The notes under the pieces are model-generated. The model worked only from the letters and a program-made list of their open reading frames with translations. It did no database searches and was not told the origin of the DNA. The position numbers were made by a program, and so were the translations under genes. 64,000 nucleotides of DNA, taken from Streptomyces sp. A1277 (lineage in GTDB: Bacteria; Actinomycetota; Actinomycetes; Streptomycetales; Streptomycetaceae). How positions within the stretch are numbered: the stretch's first letter is position 1; each line of letters begins with the position of its first letter. This document shows, in pieces, positions 34,243-44,571 of this stretch. The DNA is taken from assembly GCF_004795015.1 (NCBI RefSeq), contig NZ_SSBI01000013.1, positions 1 through 64,000 on the forward strand, written 5' to 3'.

Positions 34243-34683
34243 GTGTCGTTCGCCCGTAACATCCTCGCCCAGCCCCGCACCGCCCGTCGCAAGACCGTCG
34301 TCGCCGGCGCCGCCGTACTGCTCGGCGCCACCGGCCTGGGCCTGGGTGTCTCCCCGGCCATGGCGGCCCCGTCCGCCGCGCCGACGTCCTCCGCCGCGAG
34401 TGCCCAGGCCACGGCGAAGCAGATGATCGGTGACGACGCCCAGTTCCAGTGCTTCAGCAACATCGTCAGCCACGAGAGCGGCTGGAACCCGAGCGCGACC
34501 AACGCCTCCTCCGGTGCCTACGGCCTGGTCCAGGCGCTGCCCGGTTCGAAGATGGCGTCCGCCGGTTCCGACTGGAAGACCAACCCCGGCACCCAGATCA
34601 AGTGGGGCATGGACTACATGAACTCCCGCTACGGCAGCCCCTGCGCCGCCTGGTCCTTCTGGCAGGCCAACAGCTGGTACTGA
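34243..34683 (+). CDS. secreted transglycosylase-like SLT-domain protein
   Basis: Predicted 146 residues from the GTG at 34243. There is a signal peptide (RRKTVVAGAAVLLGATGLGLGVSPAMAAP) and then a minimal lysozyme-like SLT domain: FSNIVSHESGWNPSATNASSGAYGLVQALPGSKMASAG with the catalytic Glu in SHESGW, then GTQIKWGMDYMNSRYGSPCAAWSFW. The two Cys (QFQCF, SPCAA) may form a disulfide. It would cleave peptidoglycan outside the cell. It is a single-gene unit with a strong terminator. The ribosome site (TTAGG) is weak. Confidence 0.9.
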   Translation: MSFARNILAQPRTARRKTVVAGAAVLLGATGLGLGVSPAMAAPSAAPTSSAASAQATAKQMIGDDAQFQCFSNIVSHESGWNPSATNASSGAYGLVQALPGSKMASAGSDWKTNPGTQIKWGMDYMNSRYGSPCAAWSFWQANSWY

Positions 34684-34709
34684 GCCGGCCCGGCCGTCCA
34701 GTGAGCACC

Positions 34710-34740
34710 GAAGCCCCGACCGCACCGCGGCCGGGGCTTC
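34710..34740. terminator. bidirectional GC hairpin terminator
   Basis: GAAGCCCCG and CGGGGCTTC arms (with an extra GC inner pairing) lie between the SLT gene and the convergent lipase gene. Confidence 0.8.
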
Positions 34741-34760
34741 GGCATGCCCGGAGCACACCG

Positions 34761-36038
34761 TCAGCCGCGCGCCGCCAGCTTGTCGAACCAGCGCACGATC
34801 TGCGGGCCCGACGTCAGGTAGGTCTCGTTGTGATCGGTCTCACCCTGGTCGATGACCGGCGCCTTCACGCCCCGCTTCGCCAGATCGGCCGCGCAGCTGC
34901 GGGCGTTGGCGACGGGTACGTCGGTGTCGCCCGATGAGCTGTAGAGCCGCACCGGGACTGCGGGCTTCCAGGCGCAGGTGCCGTCCTGGGCGCGGAGCGC
35001 GGCGAGCAGGGCGCCGGCCGGGTGCTGGACCTTGCGGTAGTAGTCGTCGGTGAGCAGTTCCTTCAGGGTCGCGGGGAGGGCCGGGATGATCTCCTCCTCG
35101 TAGTGGTGGGTGTCGAAGAGGTCGTCGACGATGTCCGCGTACGGCTCCCGGAACGCTTCGGAGGGGTCCTTCCACAGCGGGTGCAGTCTGTTCTGCGCGG
35201 TGAGGAAGTACGTCATGTAGAAGAGGCCGCTGGTGTCGTTGACGCGGCCGTCGAAGAGGGCGGGCGTCTCGGCGTGCTCGATGTCGTACGGGCCGGAGAC
35301 GGGGGCCAGGGCCCGCAGTCCGAAGTGCCGGTCGGCGCCGCCCTGGAGGGCCTTGCCCAGGGCCATGGCGACCTGGCCGCCCTGTGAGAAGCCGCTCGCG
35401 TACACGTCGCCGGTGAGCGGGCGGCCCAGTTGTCGCGACGCGGTGCGTGAGGCGCGGAGCATGTCGAGCGAGGCGCTGACGGCCGAGGCGGTGTCCATGT
35501 ACGGGTGGCGGCCGGGGCCCTTGCCGAGGCCCAGGTAGTCCGGGGCGGCGACCGCGCGCCCGGCGGAGGCGTGCAGGTAGGGGGCGTAGCGGCCGAAGTC
35601 CTGGCCGACGGAGGGAGCGTAGTCGCGGTGGGCCATCGTGCCGTGGGTGTCGGCGACGAGGTCCAGCCGGTGGCCGCCGCCCTCGGGCAGCACGAGGAGG
35701 CCGGTGGCGGTGGTGGGGCGGCCCTGCGGGGTGATCGTCGCGTAGGTGAGGCGGTAGGCGCGGACGCCGTGGCGGACGGTGTCCGCGCTCATGCCGGCCC
35801 CGGTGATGAAGGCGGTCACGCCGGCCCGGTCGAGGCGGGCGACGGGGGTGACCGCGAGGAGGGTCCCCCGCGCCTCGTGGCGGCCGGCGGTGGCGGACGC
35901 GGCGTCGTGCCCGGTCGCGGGCCGGGTCGCGGCGGTGGCCGGGACGGTGCCGAGTGCGGTGAGGACGACCACGGTGGCGGCCGCGAGGAGGCGTCGTGCG
36001 CTGTTCTTCCGGGGCGGGTTGATCGCGTTGTTGTCCAT
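34761..36038 (-). CDS. secreted lipase/alpha-beta hydrolase
   Basis: A 425-residue secreted hydrolase. Residues 1-38 are a signal peptide (LLAAATVVVLTALGTVPATAA). The catalytic features of the secretory lipase (LIP/DUF-type) family are VYASGFSQGGQVAMALG (nucleophile G-x-S-x-G), VADTHGTMAHRDYAPS near the oxyanion region, VRLYSSSGDTDVPV (acid) and a late DHNETYLTSGPQIVRWF (His). It probably acts on lipids or esters in the medium. The start has no ribosome site, so the message may be leaderless. An 18-bp palindrome at 36097-36114, 60 bp upstream, is a candidate operator. Confidence 0.88.
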   Translation of the reverse strand: MDNNAINPPRKNSARRLLAAATVVVLTALGTVPATAATRPATGHDAASATAGRHEARGTLLAVTPVARLDRAGVTAFITGAGMSADTVRHGVRAYRLTYATITPQGRPTTATGLLVLPEGGGHRLDLVADTHGTMAHRDYAPSVGQDFGRYAPYLHASAGRAVAAPDYLGLGKGPGRHPYMDTASAVSASLDMLRASRTASRQLGRPLTGDVYASGFSQGGQVAMALGKALQGGADRHFGLRALAPVSGPYDIEHAETPALFDGRVNDTSGLFYMTYFLTAQNRLHPLWKDPSEAFREPYADIVDDLFDTHHYEEEIIPALPATLKELLTDDYYRKVQHPAGALLAALRAQDGTCAWKPAVPVRLYSSSGDTDVPVANARSCAADLAKRGVKAPVIDQGETDHNETYLTSGPQIVRWFDKLAARG

Positions 36039-36096
36039 GTCCACGACGGTAGAAAAAGGATCTCCGCGACGGCATCCGCGTGAGCCCCCGGACCGG

Positions 36097-36114
36097 GGTG
36101 CACTTGAGTGCACC
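36097..36114. promoter_or_regulatory. palindrome GGTGCACT-TG-AGTGCACC, candidate operator
   Basis: A perfect 8-bp inverted repeat with a 2-bp centre lies in the 107-bp gap between the lipase start and the end of the thiolase gene. It is 59 bp upstream of the lipase ATG. No T tract follows and the position is upstream of a start, so an operator is more likely than a terminator, although it could also end the thiolase transcript. Confidence 0.5.
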
Positions 36115-36145
36115 CTAGGCCGGGGGCTCGCCCCTGGTCGATGGA

Positions 36146-37557
<1,412 letters not shown>

Positions 37558-37656
37558 ACCTTGCGGGCATCTTCTGATGGGTCGTCAGCTGTGGGGTCGT
37601 CAGACGCCGTGCGGCGGCTCGCGGACCGACCCGGAGTCTTCGACCTGGAGCTGCCG

Positions 37657-38907
37657 ATGCCCTGCCCCCATCTGCCCGAAGGGTTCGACTTCACCGATCC
37701 CGACCTGCTCCAATCCCGCATCCCGCACCCGGAGTTCACCCGGATGCGGGAGACCGCACCGGTCTGGTGGTGCGCCCAGCCCACCGGCATCTCCGGCTTC
37801 CAGGACGACGGCTACTGGGCCGTCACCCGGCACGCGGACGTCAAGCACGTCTCGACGCACCCCGAGTTGTTCTCCTCACACCTCAACACCGCGGTCATCC
37901 GCTTCAACGAGTCGATCAGCAGCGACCAGATCGACGTCCAGAAGCTGATCATGCTGAACATGGACCCGCCCGAGCACACCCGGGTCCGCCAGATCGTCCA
38001 GCGCGGCTTCACCCCGCGCGCCGTACGGTCCCTGGAGCAGGCGCTGCGGAGCCGGGCGCGCTCGATCGTGGAGACGGCGCTCGCCGCGGCCGGCGAGGAC
38101 GGCTCGTTCGACTTCGTCACCAACATCGCCGTGGAACTGCCCCTCCAGGCCATCGCGGAGCTGATCGGCGTACCGCAGGAGGACCGGGCCAAGATCTTCG
38201 ACTGGTCCAACAAGATGGCCGCGTACGACGATCCGGAGTACGCGATCACCGAGGAGGTCGGCACCGAGGCCGCCATGGAGATCGTCTCGTACGCGATGAA
38301 CCTCGCGGCGGCCCGCAAGGAGTGCCCGGCCAAGGACATCGTCTCGCAGCTCGTCGCCGCCGAGGGCGAGGGCAACCTCTCCTCCGACGAGTTCGGCTTC
38401 TTCGTGATCCTGCTCGCGGTGGCCGGAAACGAGACCACGCGCAACGCCATCAGCCACGGCATGCACGCCTTCCTCACCCACCCCGGACAGTGGGAGCTCT
38501 ACAAGCGCGAGCGGCCGGCGACCACCGCCGAGGAGATCGTCCGCTGGGCGACCCCGGTGGTCTCCTTCCAGCGGACCGCCACCCAGGACACCGAACTGGG
38601 CGGGCAGCGGATCAGGAAGGGCGACCGGATCGGCCTGTTCTACTCCTCGGCCAACAACGACCCCGAGGTCTTCGACCGCCCGGAGGACTTCGACATCACC
38701 CGCGACCCCAACCCGCACCTCGGCTTCGGCGGCGGCGGCCCGCACTTCTGCCTGGGCAAGTCCCTGGCCGTGATGGAGATCGACCTGATCTTCAACGCCA
38801 TCGCGGACGTGCTCCCCGGCCTGCGGCCGGCCGGCGACCCGCGACGGCTGCGCTCGGCCTGGCTCAACGGCATCAAACAGCTCCAGGTGAGCACCTCGGC
38901 CCGCTGA
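37657..38907 (+). CDS. cytochrome P450, CYP125-like (sterol C26/C27 hydroxylase type)
   Basis: A 416-residue P450 from the ATG at 37657 with GGAG 6 bases upstream. It has the I-helix AVAGNETTRNAISHG, ExxR in EEIVRWATPV (with the PVVSFQRTA turn) and heme-binding FGGGGPHFCLGKSLA. Three segments parallel mycobacterial CYP125A1: LPEGFDFTDPDLLQ, VQKLIMLNMDPPEHTRVRQI and RLRSAWLNGIKQLQV. That enzyme oxidises the terminal methyl of cholesterol. The electron donor may be the 3Fe-4S ferredoxin at 20189-20422 (inference). A KstR-type site lies upstream. No other sterol-ring degradation genes are in this window. Confidence 0.9.
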   Translation: MPCPHLPEGFDFTDPDLLQSRIPHPEFTRMRETAPVWWCAQPTGISGFQDDGYWAVTRHADVKHVSTHPELFSSHLNTAVIRFNESISSDQIDVQKLIMLNMDPPEHTRVRQIVQRGFTPRAVRSLEQALRSRARSIVETALAAAGEDGSFDFVTNIAVELPLQAIAELIGVPQEDRAKIFDWSNKMAAYDDPEYAITEEVGTEAAMEIVSYAMNLAAARKECPAKDIVSQLVAAEGEGNLSSDEFGFFVILLAVAGNETTRNAISHGMHAFLTHPGQWELYKRERPATTAEEIVRWATPVVSFQRTATQDTELGGQRIRKGDRIGLFYSSANNDPEVFDRPEDFDITRDPNPHLGFGGGGPHFCLGKSLAVMEIDLIFNAIADVLPGLRPAGDPRRLRSAWLNGIKQLQVSTSAR

Positions 38908-39104
38908 GACGCACATGATCCTCGTACCCCCGTCCGCATACCGGTGCAGGCGCTCGGGGACGCCTCGTTCGTCGCGCAGGTCATCCCGTTCCAGGTGCTG
39001 GTGCTCTCGCCGGTGATCCTGGCCGGGGTGCGGGGACGTCTGCACGTCTCCCCGCACCCCTTCGGTCCTCTGCGTACGCCGGGTTCGCGCACGTACGCCG
39101 ACGG

Positions 39105-41234
39105 CTACGGCTTGCCCGCCACCGCCTCGCCGTCCGCCTCGGCGGCGGGGGCGGGTGCCGGGCCGGGCACCCGGGGGGTCGTCCTCGGCGGCAACCCGCG
39201 CGGTGCCTCCGGTTCCGCTCCCGCTTCCGCTTCCGCTCCCCGGAGCCTGCGCGGTCCGGCGAGCACGTAAGCGATGAGGAAGCCGAGCGCGACGACCGCC
39301 GCCCCGCCCACCGCGTCCAGCACCCAGTGATTGGCGGTCGCGACGATCGCGGAGACCGTGAACAGCGGATGCAGCACCCCGAGCACCTTCATCCACACCT
39401 TCGGGGCGAGCAGCACGATGACCACCCCGCACCACAGGGACCAGCCGAAGTGCAGCGACGGCATCGCCGCGTACTGGTTGGTCATCGACGTCAGCGCCCC
39501 GTAGTCCGGCTTGGCGAAGTCCTGGGCCCCGTGGACGGTGTCGATGAAGCCGAGCCCGGGCATCAGCCTCGGCGGGGCCAGCGGGTAGAGCCAGAAACCC
39601 ACCAGGGCCAGGAGCGTGGCGAAGCCGAGGGTGCTGCGCGCCCAGCGGTAGTCCGCGGGGCGGCGTACGTAGAGCACGGCGAGGATCGCCAGCGGCACGA
39701 TGAAGTGGAACGTCGAGTAGTAGTAGTCGAAGAAGTCCCGCAGCCGGCCGGCCCCGGCGACCGCGTGGTTGACCCGGTGCTCGATGTCGATGTGCAGCCA
39801 CTGCTCGATCGAGTGGATCTGCCGGCCGTGCCGCTCGGCGGTGGCCCGTCCCGCCGTCGCGGCCAGCCTGACGTGCGCGTACGCCGAGTAGACGACCCGG
39901 ATCAGCAGGAGTTCCAGCAGCAGGTTGGGCCGGCTGAGCACGCGCCGCCACAGCGGCAGCAGCGGCACCCTGCTCCAGCGCGCCGGGACGGGGACCGCGT
40001 AGCCGGTGGGGACGGGCCGCTGCCAGTACGGGGAGGTGCGCGGCAGGAACGGGGCGGCGCAGGCGGCCCCGAGCGCGGCGATCAGCAGCACGTTGTCGCG
40101 TACCGGGAACACCGCACCGACGTTCGGCAGCAGCATCGTGCCCGGCAGGGTGGTCACGAGGACCACGACGGCCGGCCACACCATGCGGTCGGAGGCCCGC
40201 CGGCCGGCCCGGCCCACGACGGCGAACAGCACCCACAGCAGCTGGTGCTGCCAGGCGGTCGGTGACACGGCGACGGCCACGCAGCCGGTCACGGCCACGG
40301 CGAGCAGCAGCTGCCCGTCGCGCGCGTACCGCACGGCCCGGCGCAGGCCCACGAAGCAGACGGTGGCGGCCAGCCCCAGGAAGAGCGCGATCTCCGGCGG
40401 CCCCTGAAGGCCGAGGCGCAGCAGCGCGCCGTGCAGGGACTGGTTGGCGAGGCTGTCCGCCTGGTCGCCGAGTCCGGTCCCGGCGACGTGGTGCACCCAG
40501 TACGTCCACGAGTCGTGCGGCATCGCGGCCCAGGCCAGGGCCGTGCACGCGGCGAACGCGGCGCCGCCGGTCAGGGCCGCCCGGCGCCTGCCGGTCAGCC
40601 AGAGCAGCGCGGCGAACAGCAGCACGGTCGGCTGGAGGGCGGCGGCCACCCCGATGAGGACGCCGGCCTTGTGTTCGCCCCGGACGGCGAAGAGGCCGCC
40701 GAGGACGAGGAGGACGGGCAGGATGCTGACCTGGCCGAGGTGGAGGGCGTTGCGCACCGGCAGCGAGAGCATGAGCAGGCTGATCGCGACGGGCGCGGCG
40801 AACAGGGCGGTGCGCCGTCCCACGGGCCCCGGCAGGGCGCGGGCCGCGACGACACCGAGTGCGGCGACGAGCAGCAGCGAGCCGAAGGTCCAGGCGACGC
40901 CGAGGCTCTGCTCGGCGGTGCGGGTCAGCGGCTTCAGGACCAGTCCGGCGAAGGGGGTGCCGGTGAACCGGTCGGTGTCGTAGAGCGAGCCGGTCACATG
41001 GAGCACACCGTTCTCGCCGATCCACGTCTCCAGATCGGTGAGCCGTTCGCCCGGCGGCTGCCGCAGCACCACCGCCATCTGCCGGACGGCGAGCGCGGCG
41101 ACGACCAGCCAGAGCACCGCCCGTGCCGGTCCGGTCCTCGCTCCCGCCGTCGCGCTTCCGCTCCCGCTCCGCTCCGCATTCGCCACCCTGCGCCGACCCT
41201 CCCAAGGTCTGTCGCCGGCCAGTTCGTCCGGCAT
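39105..41234 (-). CDS. GT87-type mannosyltransferase fused to PAP2 domain, membrane protein
   Basis: A 709-residue polytopic protein. The N-terminal half (about residues 35-420) is a DUF2029/GT87 polyprenol-phosphate-sugar-dependent glycosyltransferase with about ten helices (YDTDRFTGTPFAGLVLKPL, LHLGQVSILPVLLVLGGL, ANQSLHGALLRLGLQGPPE, SPTAWQHQLLWVLF). The C-terminal half (about 430-650) is an Aur1/inositolphosphotransferase-like PAP2 domain with AMPSLHFGWSLW and ATANHWVLDAVGG as the phosphatase motifs. It ends in a Pro/Ala/Glu tail. The likely role is lipid-linked mannose transfer plus phosphate removal in phosphoinositol-mannoside or glycolipid assembly at the outer membrane face (family knowledge). 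Confidence 0.9.
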   Translation of the reverse strand: MPDELAGDRPWEGRRRVANAERSGSGSATAGARTGPARAVLWLVVAALAVRQMAVVLRQPPGERLTDLETWIGENGVLHVTGSLYDTDRFTGTPFAGLVLKPLTRTAEQSLGVAWTFGSLLLVAALGVVAARALPGPVGRRTALFAAPVAISLLMLSLPVRNALHLGQVSILPVLLVLGGLFAVRGEHKAGVLIGVAAALQPTVLLFAALLWLTGRRRAALTGGAAFAACTALAWAAMPHDSWTYWVHHVAGTGLGDQADSLANQSLHGALLRLGLQGPPEIALFLGLAATVCFVGLRRAVRYARDGQLLLAVAVTGCVAVAVSPTAWQHQLLWVLFAVVGRAGRRASDRMVWPAVVVLVTTLPGTMLLPNVGAVFPVRDNVLLIAALGAACAAPFLPRTSPYWQRPVPTGYAVPVPARWSRVPLLPLWRRVLSRPNLLLELLLIRVVYSAYAHVRLAATAGRATAERHGRQIHSIEQWLHIDIEHRVNHAVAGAGRLRDFFDYYYSTFHFIVPLAILAVLYVRRPADYRWARSTLGFATLLALVGFWLYPLAPPRLMPGLGFIDTVHGAQDFAKPDYGALTSMTNQYAAMPSLHFGWSLWCGVVIVLLAPKVWMKVLGVLHPLFTVSAIVATANHWVLDAVGGAAVVALGFLIAYVLAGPRRLRGAEAEAGAEPEAPRGLPPRTTPRVPGPAPAPAAEADGEAVAGKP

Positions 41235-41305
41235 GTGTGCAACCTTCGCATTGCGCTATGAGGTAGGCCCAATCAACCCGCTCTTCGTCTGACCGTCATC
41301 CCGCT

Positions 41306-41815
41306 TCATCCCCCAAGACTGCCTGGCCGGCCTTCCCGGGCGGGTCGGCGCGCCTCCTCCCAGCGCGCCGTGAGCGCCAGGACGTTGACGAGCACCAGCA
41401 GCATGTCGTCGTCCACGGCCGGCGGCAGCCGCTCGATGAGCCCGCCGGTCGCCTCCCGCACCCAGGCGTCGATCGCGTCGGGGTCCATGGGCCCGAAGCG
41501 GATGCCGGGCAGCGCCTCCCGGCACTCCGGGTGCACGGGCGTCCGGGTCCACACCCGCGTCGCCACCCCGACCCCGTCCGTGGCCGCCAGCTCGCGCGCC
41601 GCGGCCGTCGCGGCCCGGGCCGCCTCCCCCTCGGCCACCCCGAGCACGGCCCGCAGCTCGTCGGCGGTCTCCTCGCGCGCCCCTGCCGCGAGCGCCGCCA
41701 GGGCCAGCCACAGCCCGGCGGGCGAGCAGACGAAGCTCCCGCCGGGCCGGGCCGGCTCCCGTATCCACCGCTCGCCCAGCCGCTGGACCGCCCAGGCCCC
41801 GTTCTCCCGTACCAC
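41306..41815 (-). pseudogene. truncated serpin-like protein
   Basis: Predicted 169 residues from the GTG at 41815 (GAGGGGG upstream). It begins like a serpin: GGSFVCSPAGLWLALAALAAGAREETADELRAVLG corresponds to the serpin FSPLSLxxALxMxxxGAxGxTxxQ region, and DAIDAWVREATGGLIERLP to the W-x-(x)TxGxI segment, then LVLVNVLALTARWEEA. A normal serpin needs about 370 residues, with the reactive centre loop near the C-terminus. Here the frame stops right after the LVNALYFKGxW-equivalent strand, and only 71 bp separate it from the next gene. It therefore lacks the inhibitory loop and two-thirds of the fold. It could be a remnant or a shortened protein with a new role. Confidence 0.7.
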
Positions 41816-41845
41816 CGCGCCACCCCCTCGAAATCGCTTGGTCCA

Positions 41846-41855
41846 CACACGTGTG
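41846..41855. promoter_or_regulatory. CACACGTGTG palindrome in a 59-bp divergent promoter
   Basis: A perfect 10-bp palindrome is centred between the serpin-remnant gene and the GNAT gene, 20-30 bp from each start. It is a plausible shared operator; no regulator is identified. Confidence 0.35.
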
Positions 41856-41874
41856 CGGTAGTCAGAATGGCCCA

Positions 41875-42363
41875 ATGACCTGGACCATGACGCCCGAACC
41901 CTTCGACTCCGCCGATGCCGCCCGGCTGCGGTGGGACTACTACGACGAGGTGGCAAGCCGCTACTGGGGGCGCCCCGCGACGGCCGACGAGATCGAAGAC
42001 GGGCTCACCGACGACGGCGCCGAACTGCTCGGGGACCCGACCGGTGACTTCGTGGTCGGCCGCTTCGCGGGCCGGGCGGCGGCCTGCGCGGGCCTCGTCC
42101 TGGTGGACGCGGAGGTCGCGGAGCTGACCCGGGTGTTCGTACGCCCGGAGTTCCGGGGCACGGGCGGCGGCGCGCTGCTGCTCGCGGCGGTCGAGTCCCG
42201 GGCGCGTGCGCTGGGCCTGAGCCGGCTGCGCCTGGACACCCGTCACGACCTGGTCGAGGCGCGCGGCCTGTACGCGAAGCACGGCTACCGCGAGGTCCCG
42301 GCCTTCCACCACCGCGACCCGTACGCCGAGCGCTGGTTCGCGAAGGAGCTGCGGGCGGCGTAA
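41875..42363 (+). CDS. GNAT-family N-acetyltransferase
   Basis: A 162-residue GNAT enzyme. The acetyl-CoA-binding motif A is ELTRVFVRPEFRGTGGGALLLAAVESRARALGLSRLRLDT, preceded by the beta-strand AACAGLVLVDAEVAE and followed by the motif B LVEARGLYAKHGYREV. The ATG has no ribosome site and lies close to a TAGTCA hexamer at 41859-41864, so the message may be leaderless. The substrate is unknown. It is convergent with the DHA2 exporter gene, 6 bp away. Confidence 0.88.
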   Translation: MTWTMTPEPFDSADAARLRWDYYDEVASRYWGRPATADEIEDGLTDDGAELLGDPTGDFVVGRFAGRAAACAGLVLVDAEVAELTRVFVRPEFRGTGGGALLLAAVESRARALGLSRLRLDTRHDLVEARGLYAKHGYREVPAFHHRDPYAERWFAKELRAA

Positions 42364-42369
42364 CCCCCG

Positions 42370-44433
42370 TCACTCCTCCCGGTGCGGATGGCCGGCCGCG
42401 TGGTCGCGCTTCGGCTCCGGGCTGTGCGGGCGCTCCCTGCTCGAACCGCTCGTCTCCGCCGACAGCTCGGAGACCAGCGCGACCAGGTCGGTCGGCCGGT
42501 CCGGCCCCCACCAGTCGCCCAGCAGCTCGGCCAGCGAGTCCTCGCGGGCCTGCCCGAGCTTCACCACCGCCTCCGCGCCCGAGTCGGTCAGCACCATCTG
42601 CACCCCGACCCGCCGGACGAGGCCGCGCCCCTCCAGCTGCCGGGCCGCCTCGTTGATCACCCGCAGCGGTACGGGGGCCACCTCGGCGAGTCGGGCGGGC
42701 TCGACGGTGCCGTGGCGTCGGATGCGCAGCAGCATCCAGCTGGCGGCGGGCTGCAGGTCGAAGCCCGCCTTCTCGGTGATCTTGACGTAGACCTCGCGCC
42801 GCCCCTCCCGGGTGGCCAGGACGGACAGGGCCCGCGCGCACTCGTCGTACGAGGACCGCTCGACCGGGTTGGGTGCCAGGGTCTCGCTCGTGTCGGGCGC
42901 CGTCACCGAACCGCGCAGCTTGTCCTCCTTGAGGAACCAGGCGAAGAGGAAGGCGACCAGGACGACGGGCGCCGCGTACAGGAACACGTCGGTGATCGAC
43001 GTCGAGTACGCCTGGAGCACGGGCCCCCGCAAGGCCGGCGGCAGCTGGCCGAGGGCGCGCGGGTCGGCGGCCAGGCCCTTCGCGTCGACGCCGGGCGGCA
43101 GCGACCGGCCGGCGAGCGCCGCACCGAGTTCGTCGGTGAGCCGGTTGGTGAAGATGGTGCCGAAGATCGCTACGCCGAACGAGGCGCCGATGGACCGGAA
43201 GAACGTCGCCCCCGAGGTCGCCACGCCGAGGTCCTGGTACGAGACGGCGTTCTGCACGACCAGGACGAGGACCTGCATCACCAGGCCGAGCCCGGCGCCG
43301 AAGACGAAGAAGTAGGCGCTCATCTCCCAGGTGCCGCTGGACACCGTGAGCCGGTGCAGGAGCAGCAGGCCGATGGCGGTGATGCCGGTGCCGGCGATCG
43401 GGAACACCTTCCAGCGGCCCGTCCGGCTGACGATCTGCCCGGAACCGGTCGAGGTGAGCAGCAGCCCGAACACCATGGGGAGCATGTGGACGCCGGACAT
43501 CGTCGGGGTGATGCCGTGCACCACCTGGAGGAAGGTCGGCAGATAGGTCATCGCGCCGAACATCGCGAAGCCGATGACGAAGCTGATCACCGCGACGAGG
43601 GTGAAGGTCCTGATCCGGAACAGCTTCAGCGGCAGGACCGGTTCGACGGCCCGCCGCTCCACGTACGCGAAGGCGACCAGGAGCAGCACGGCCAATACCG
43701 CGAGGCCGATGATCTGGCCCGAGCCCCAGGGCCAGGTGGTGCCGCCGAGGGAGGCGACGAGGACCAGGCAGGTGGCGACCGAGGCGATGAGGAAGGTGCC
43801 GAGGTAGTCGATGGTGTGCTTCGTCCGGCGGACCGGGATGTGCAGCACGGCGGCGATCACGACGAGGGCGACGACCCCGATGGGGAGGTTGATGTAGAAG
43901 ACCCAGCGCCAGCTGAGGTGCTGGGTGAAGAAGCCGCCGAGCAGCGGGCCGAGGACGCTCGTCGCGCCGAACACGGCCCCGAAGAGCCCCTGGTACTTGC
44001 CGCGTTCGCGCGGCGGGACGATGTCGCCGACGATCGCCATGGACAGCACGATCAGACCGCCGCCGCCGAGCCCCTGGAGGGCGCGGAAGCCGATGAGCTG
44101 CGGCATGTTCTGGGCGATGCCGCAGAGCGCGGAGCCGATCAGGAAGATGACGATCGCGGCCTGGAACAGCTTTTTGCGGCCGTACTGGTCGCCGAGCTTG
44201 CCCCAGAGCGGGGTCGCGGCGGTGGAGGCCAGCAGATAGGCCGTGACCACCCACGACAGGTGTTCGAGTCCGCCGAGGTCGCTGACGATGGTGGGCAGCG
44301 CGGTGGAGACGATGGTCTGGTCGAGCGCGGCGAGCAGCATGCCGAGAAGCAGTGCGCCGATCGCCACCAGGACCGACCGCGTGGAGCGGTCCGCGCCGGG
44401 GGCCTGGGCCGTGGGGCTCAGCTGCTGGGCCAT
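42370..44433 (-). CDS. DHA2-type MFS multidrug exporter fused to a C-terminal MarR-like winged helix
   Basis: A 687-residue protein with GAGGAG upstream of the ATG. Residues 1-525 are a 14-helix DHA2 (EmrB/QacA-type) drug:H+ antiporter: [19 protein letters not shown], the motif A loop [13 protein letters not shown], and [30 protein letters not shown]. Residues about 545-660 form a soluble winged-helix domain ([47 protein letters not shown]...[28 protein letters not shown]), which is MarR-like. A charged tail ends in a His-rich stretch. A regulator domain on the cytoplasmic end of a transporter could sense substrate or tether DNA (inference). Confidence 0.9.
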   Translation of the reverse strand: MAQQLSPTAQAPGADRSTRSVLVAIGALLLGMLLAALDQTIVSTALPTIVSDLGGLEHLSWVVTAYLLASTAATPLWGKLGDQYGRKKLFQAAIVIFLIGSALCGIAQNMPQLIGFRALQGLGGGGLIVLSMAIVGDIVPPRERGKYQGLFGAVFGATSVLGPLLGGFFTQHLSWRWVFYINLPIGVVALVVIAAVLHIPVRRTKHTIDYLGTFLIASVATCLVLVASLGGTTWPWGSGQIIGLAVLAVLLLVAFAYVERRAVEPVLPLKLFRIRTFTLVAVISFVIGFAMFGAMTYLPTFLQVVHGITPTMSGVHMLPMVFGLLLTSTGSGQIVSRTGRWKVFPIAGTGITAIGLLLLHRLTVSSGTWEMSAYFFVFGAGLGLVMQVLVLVVQNAVSYQDLGVATSGATFFRSIGASFGVAIFGTIFTNRLTDELGAALAGRSLPPGVDAKGLAADPRALGQLPPALRGPVLQAYSTSITDVFLYAAPVVLVAFLFAWFLKEDKLRGSVTAPDTSETLAPNPVERSSYDECARALSVLATREGRREVYVKITEKAGFDLQPAASWMLLRIRRHGTVEPARLAEVAPVPLRVINEAARQLEGRGLVRRVGVQMVLTDSGAEAVVKLGQAREDSLAELLGDWWGPDRPTDLVALVSELSAETSGSSRERPHSPEPKRDHAAGHPHREE

Positions 44434-44571
44434 GAAACATCTCCTCGGATGATCCGCTACACACCCATCCTGTCTGTTCCGTCCGGTTATGGCCTGCCGA
44501 GAGGCCGCATGATTGGGCTTCTCAGCGGCGGGCTGCATAATCGCAACCAGTTCAAGGGGAGGGGACCCACC

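Noticed and set aside
42382..44571. Extension of the peptidoglycan-binding gene far upstream into a 1078-codon frame
   Set aside because: The extra region is antisense to the DHA2 exporter and has low-complexity acidic/Gln/His composition. The real start is at 44572 with GGGGAGGGG upstream.
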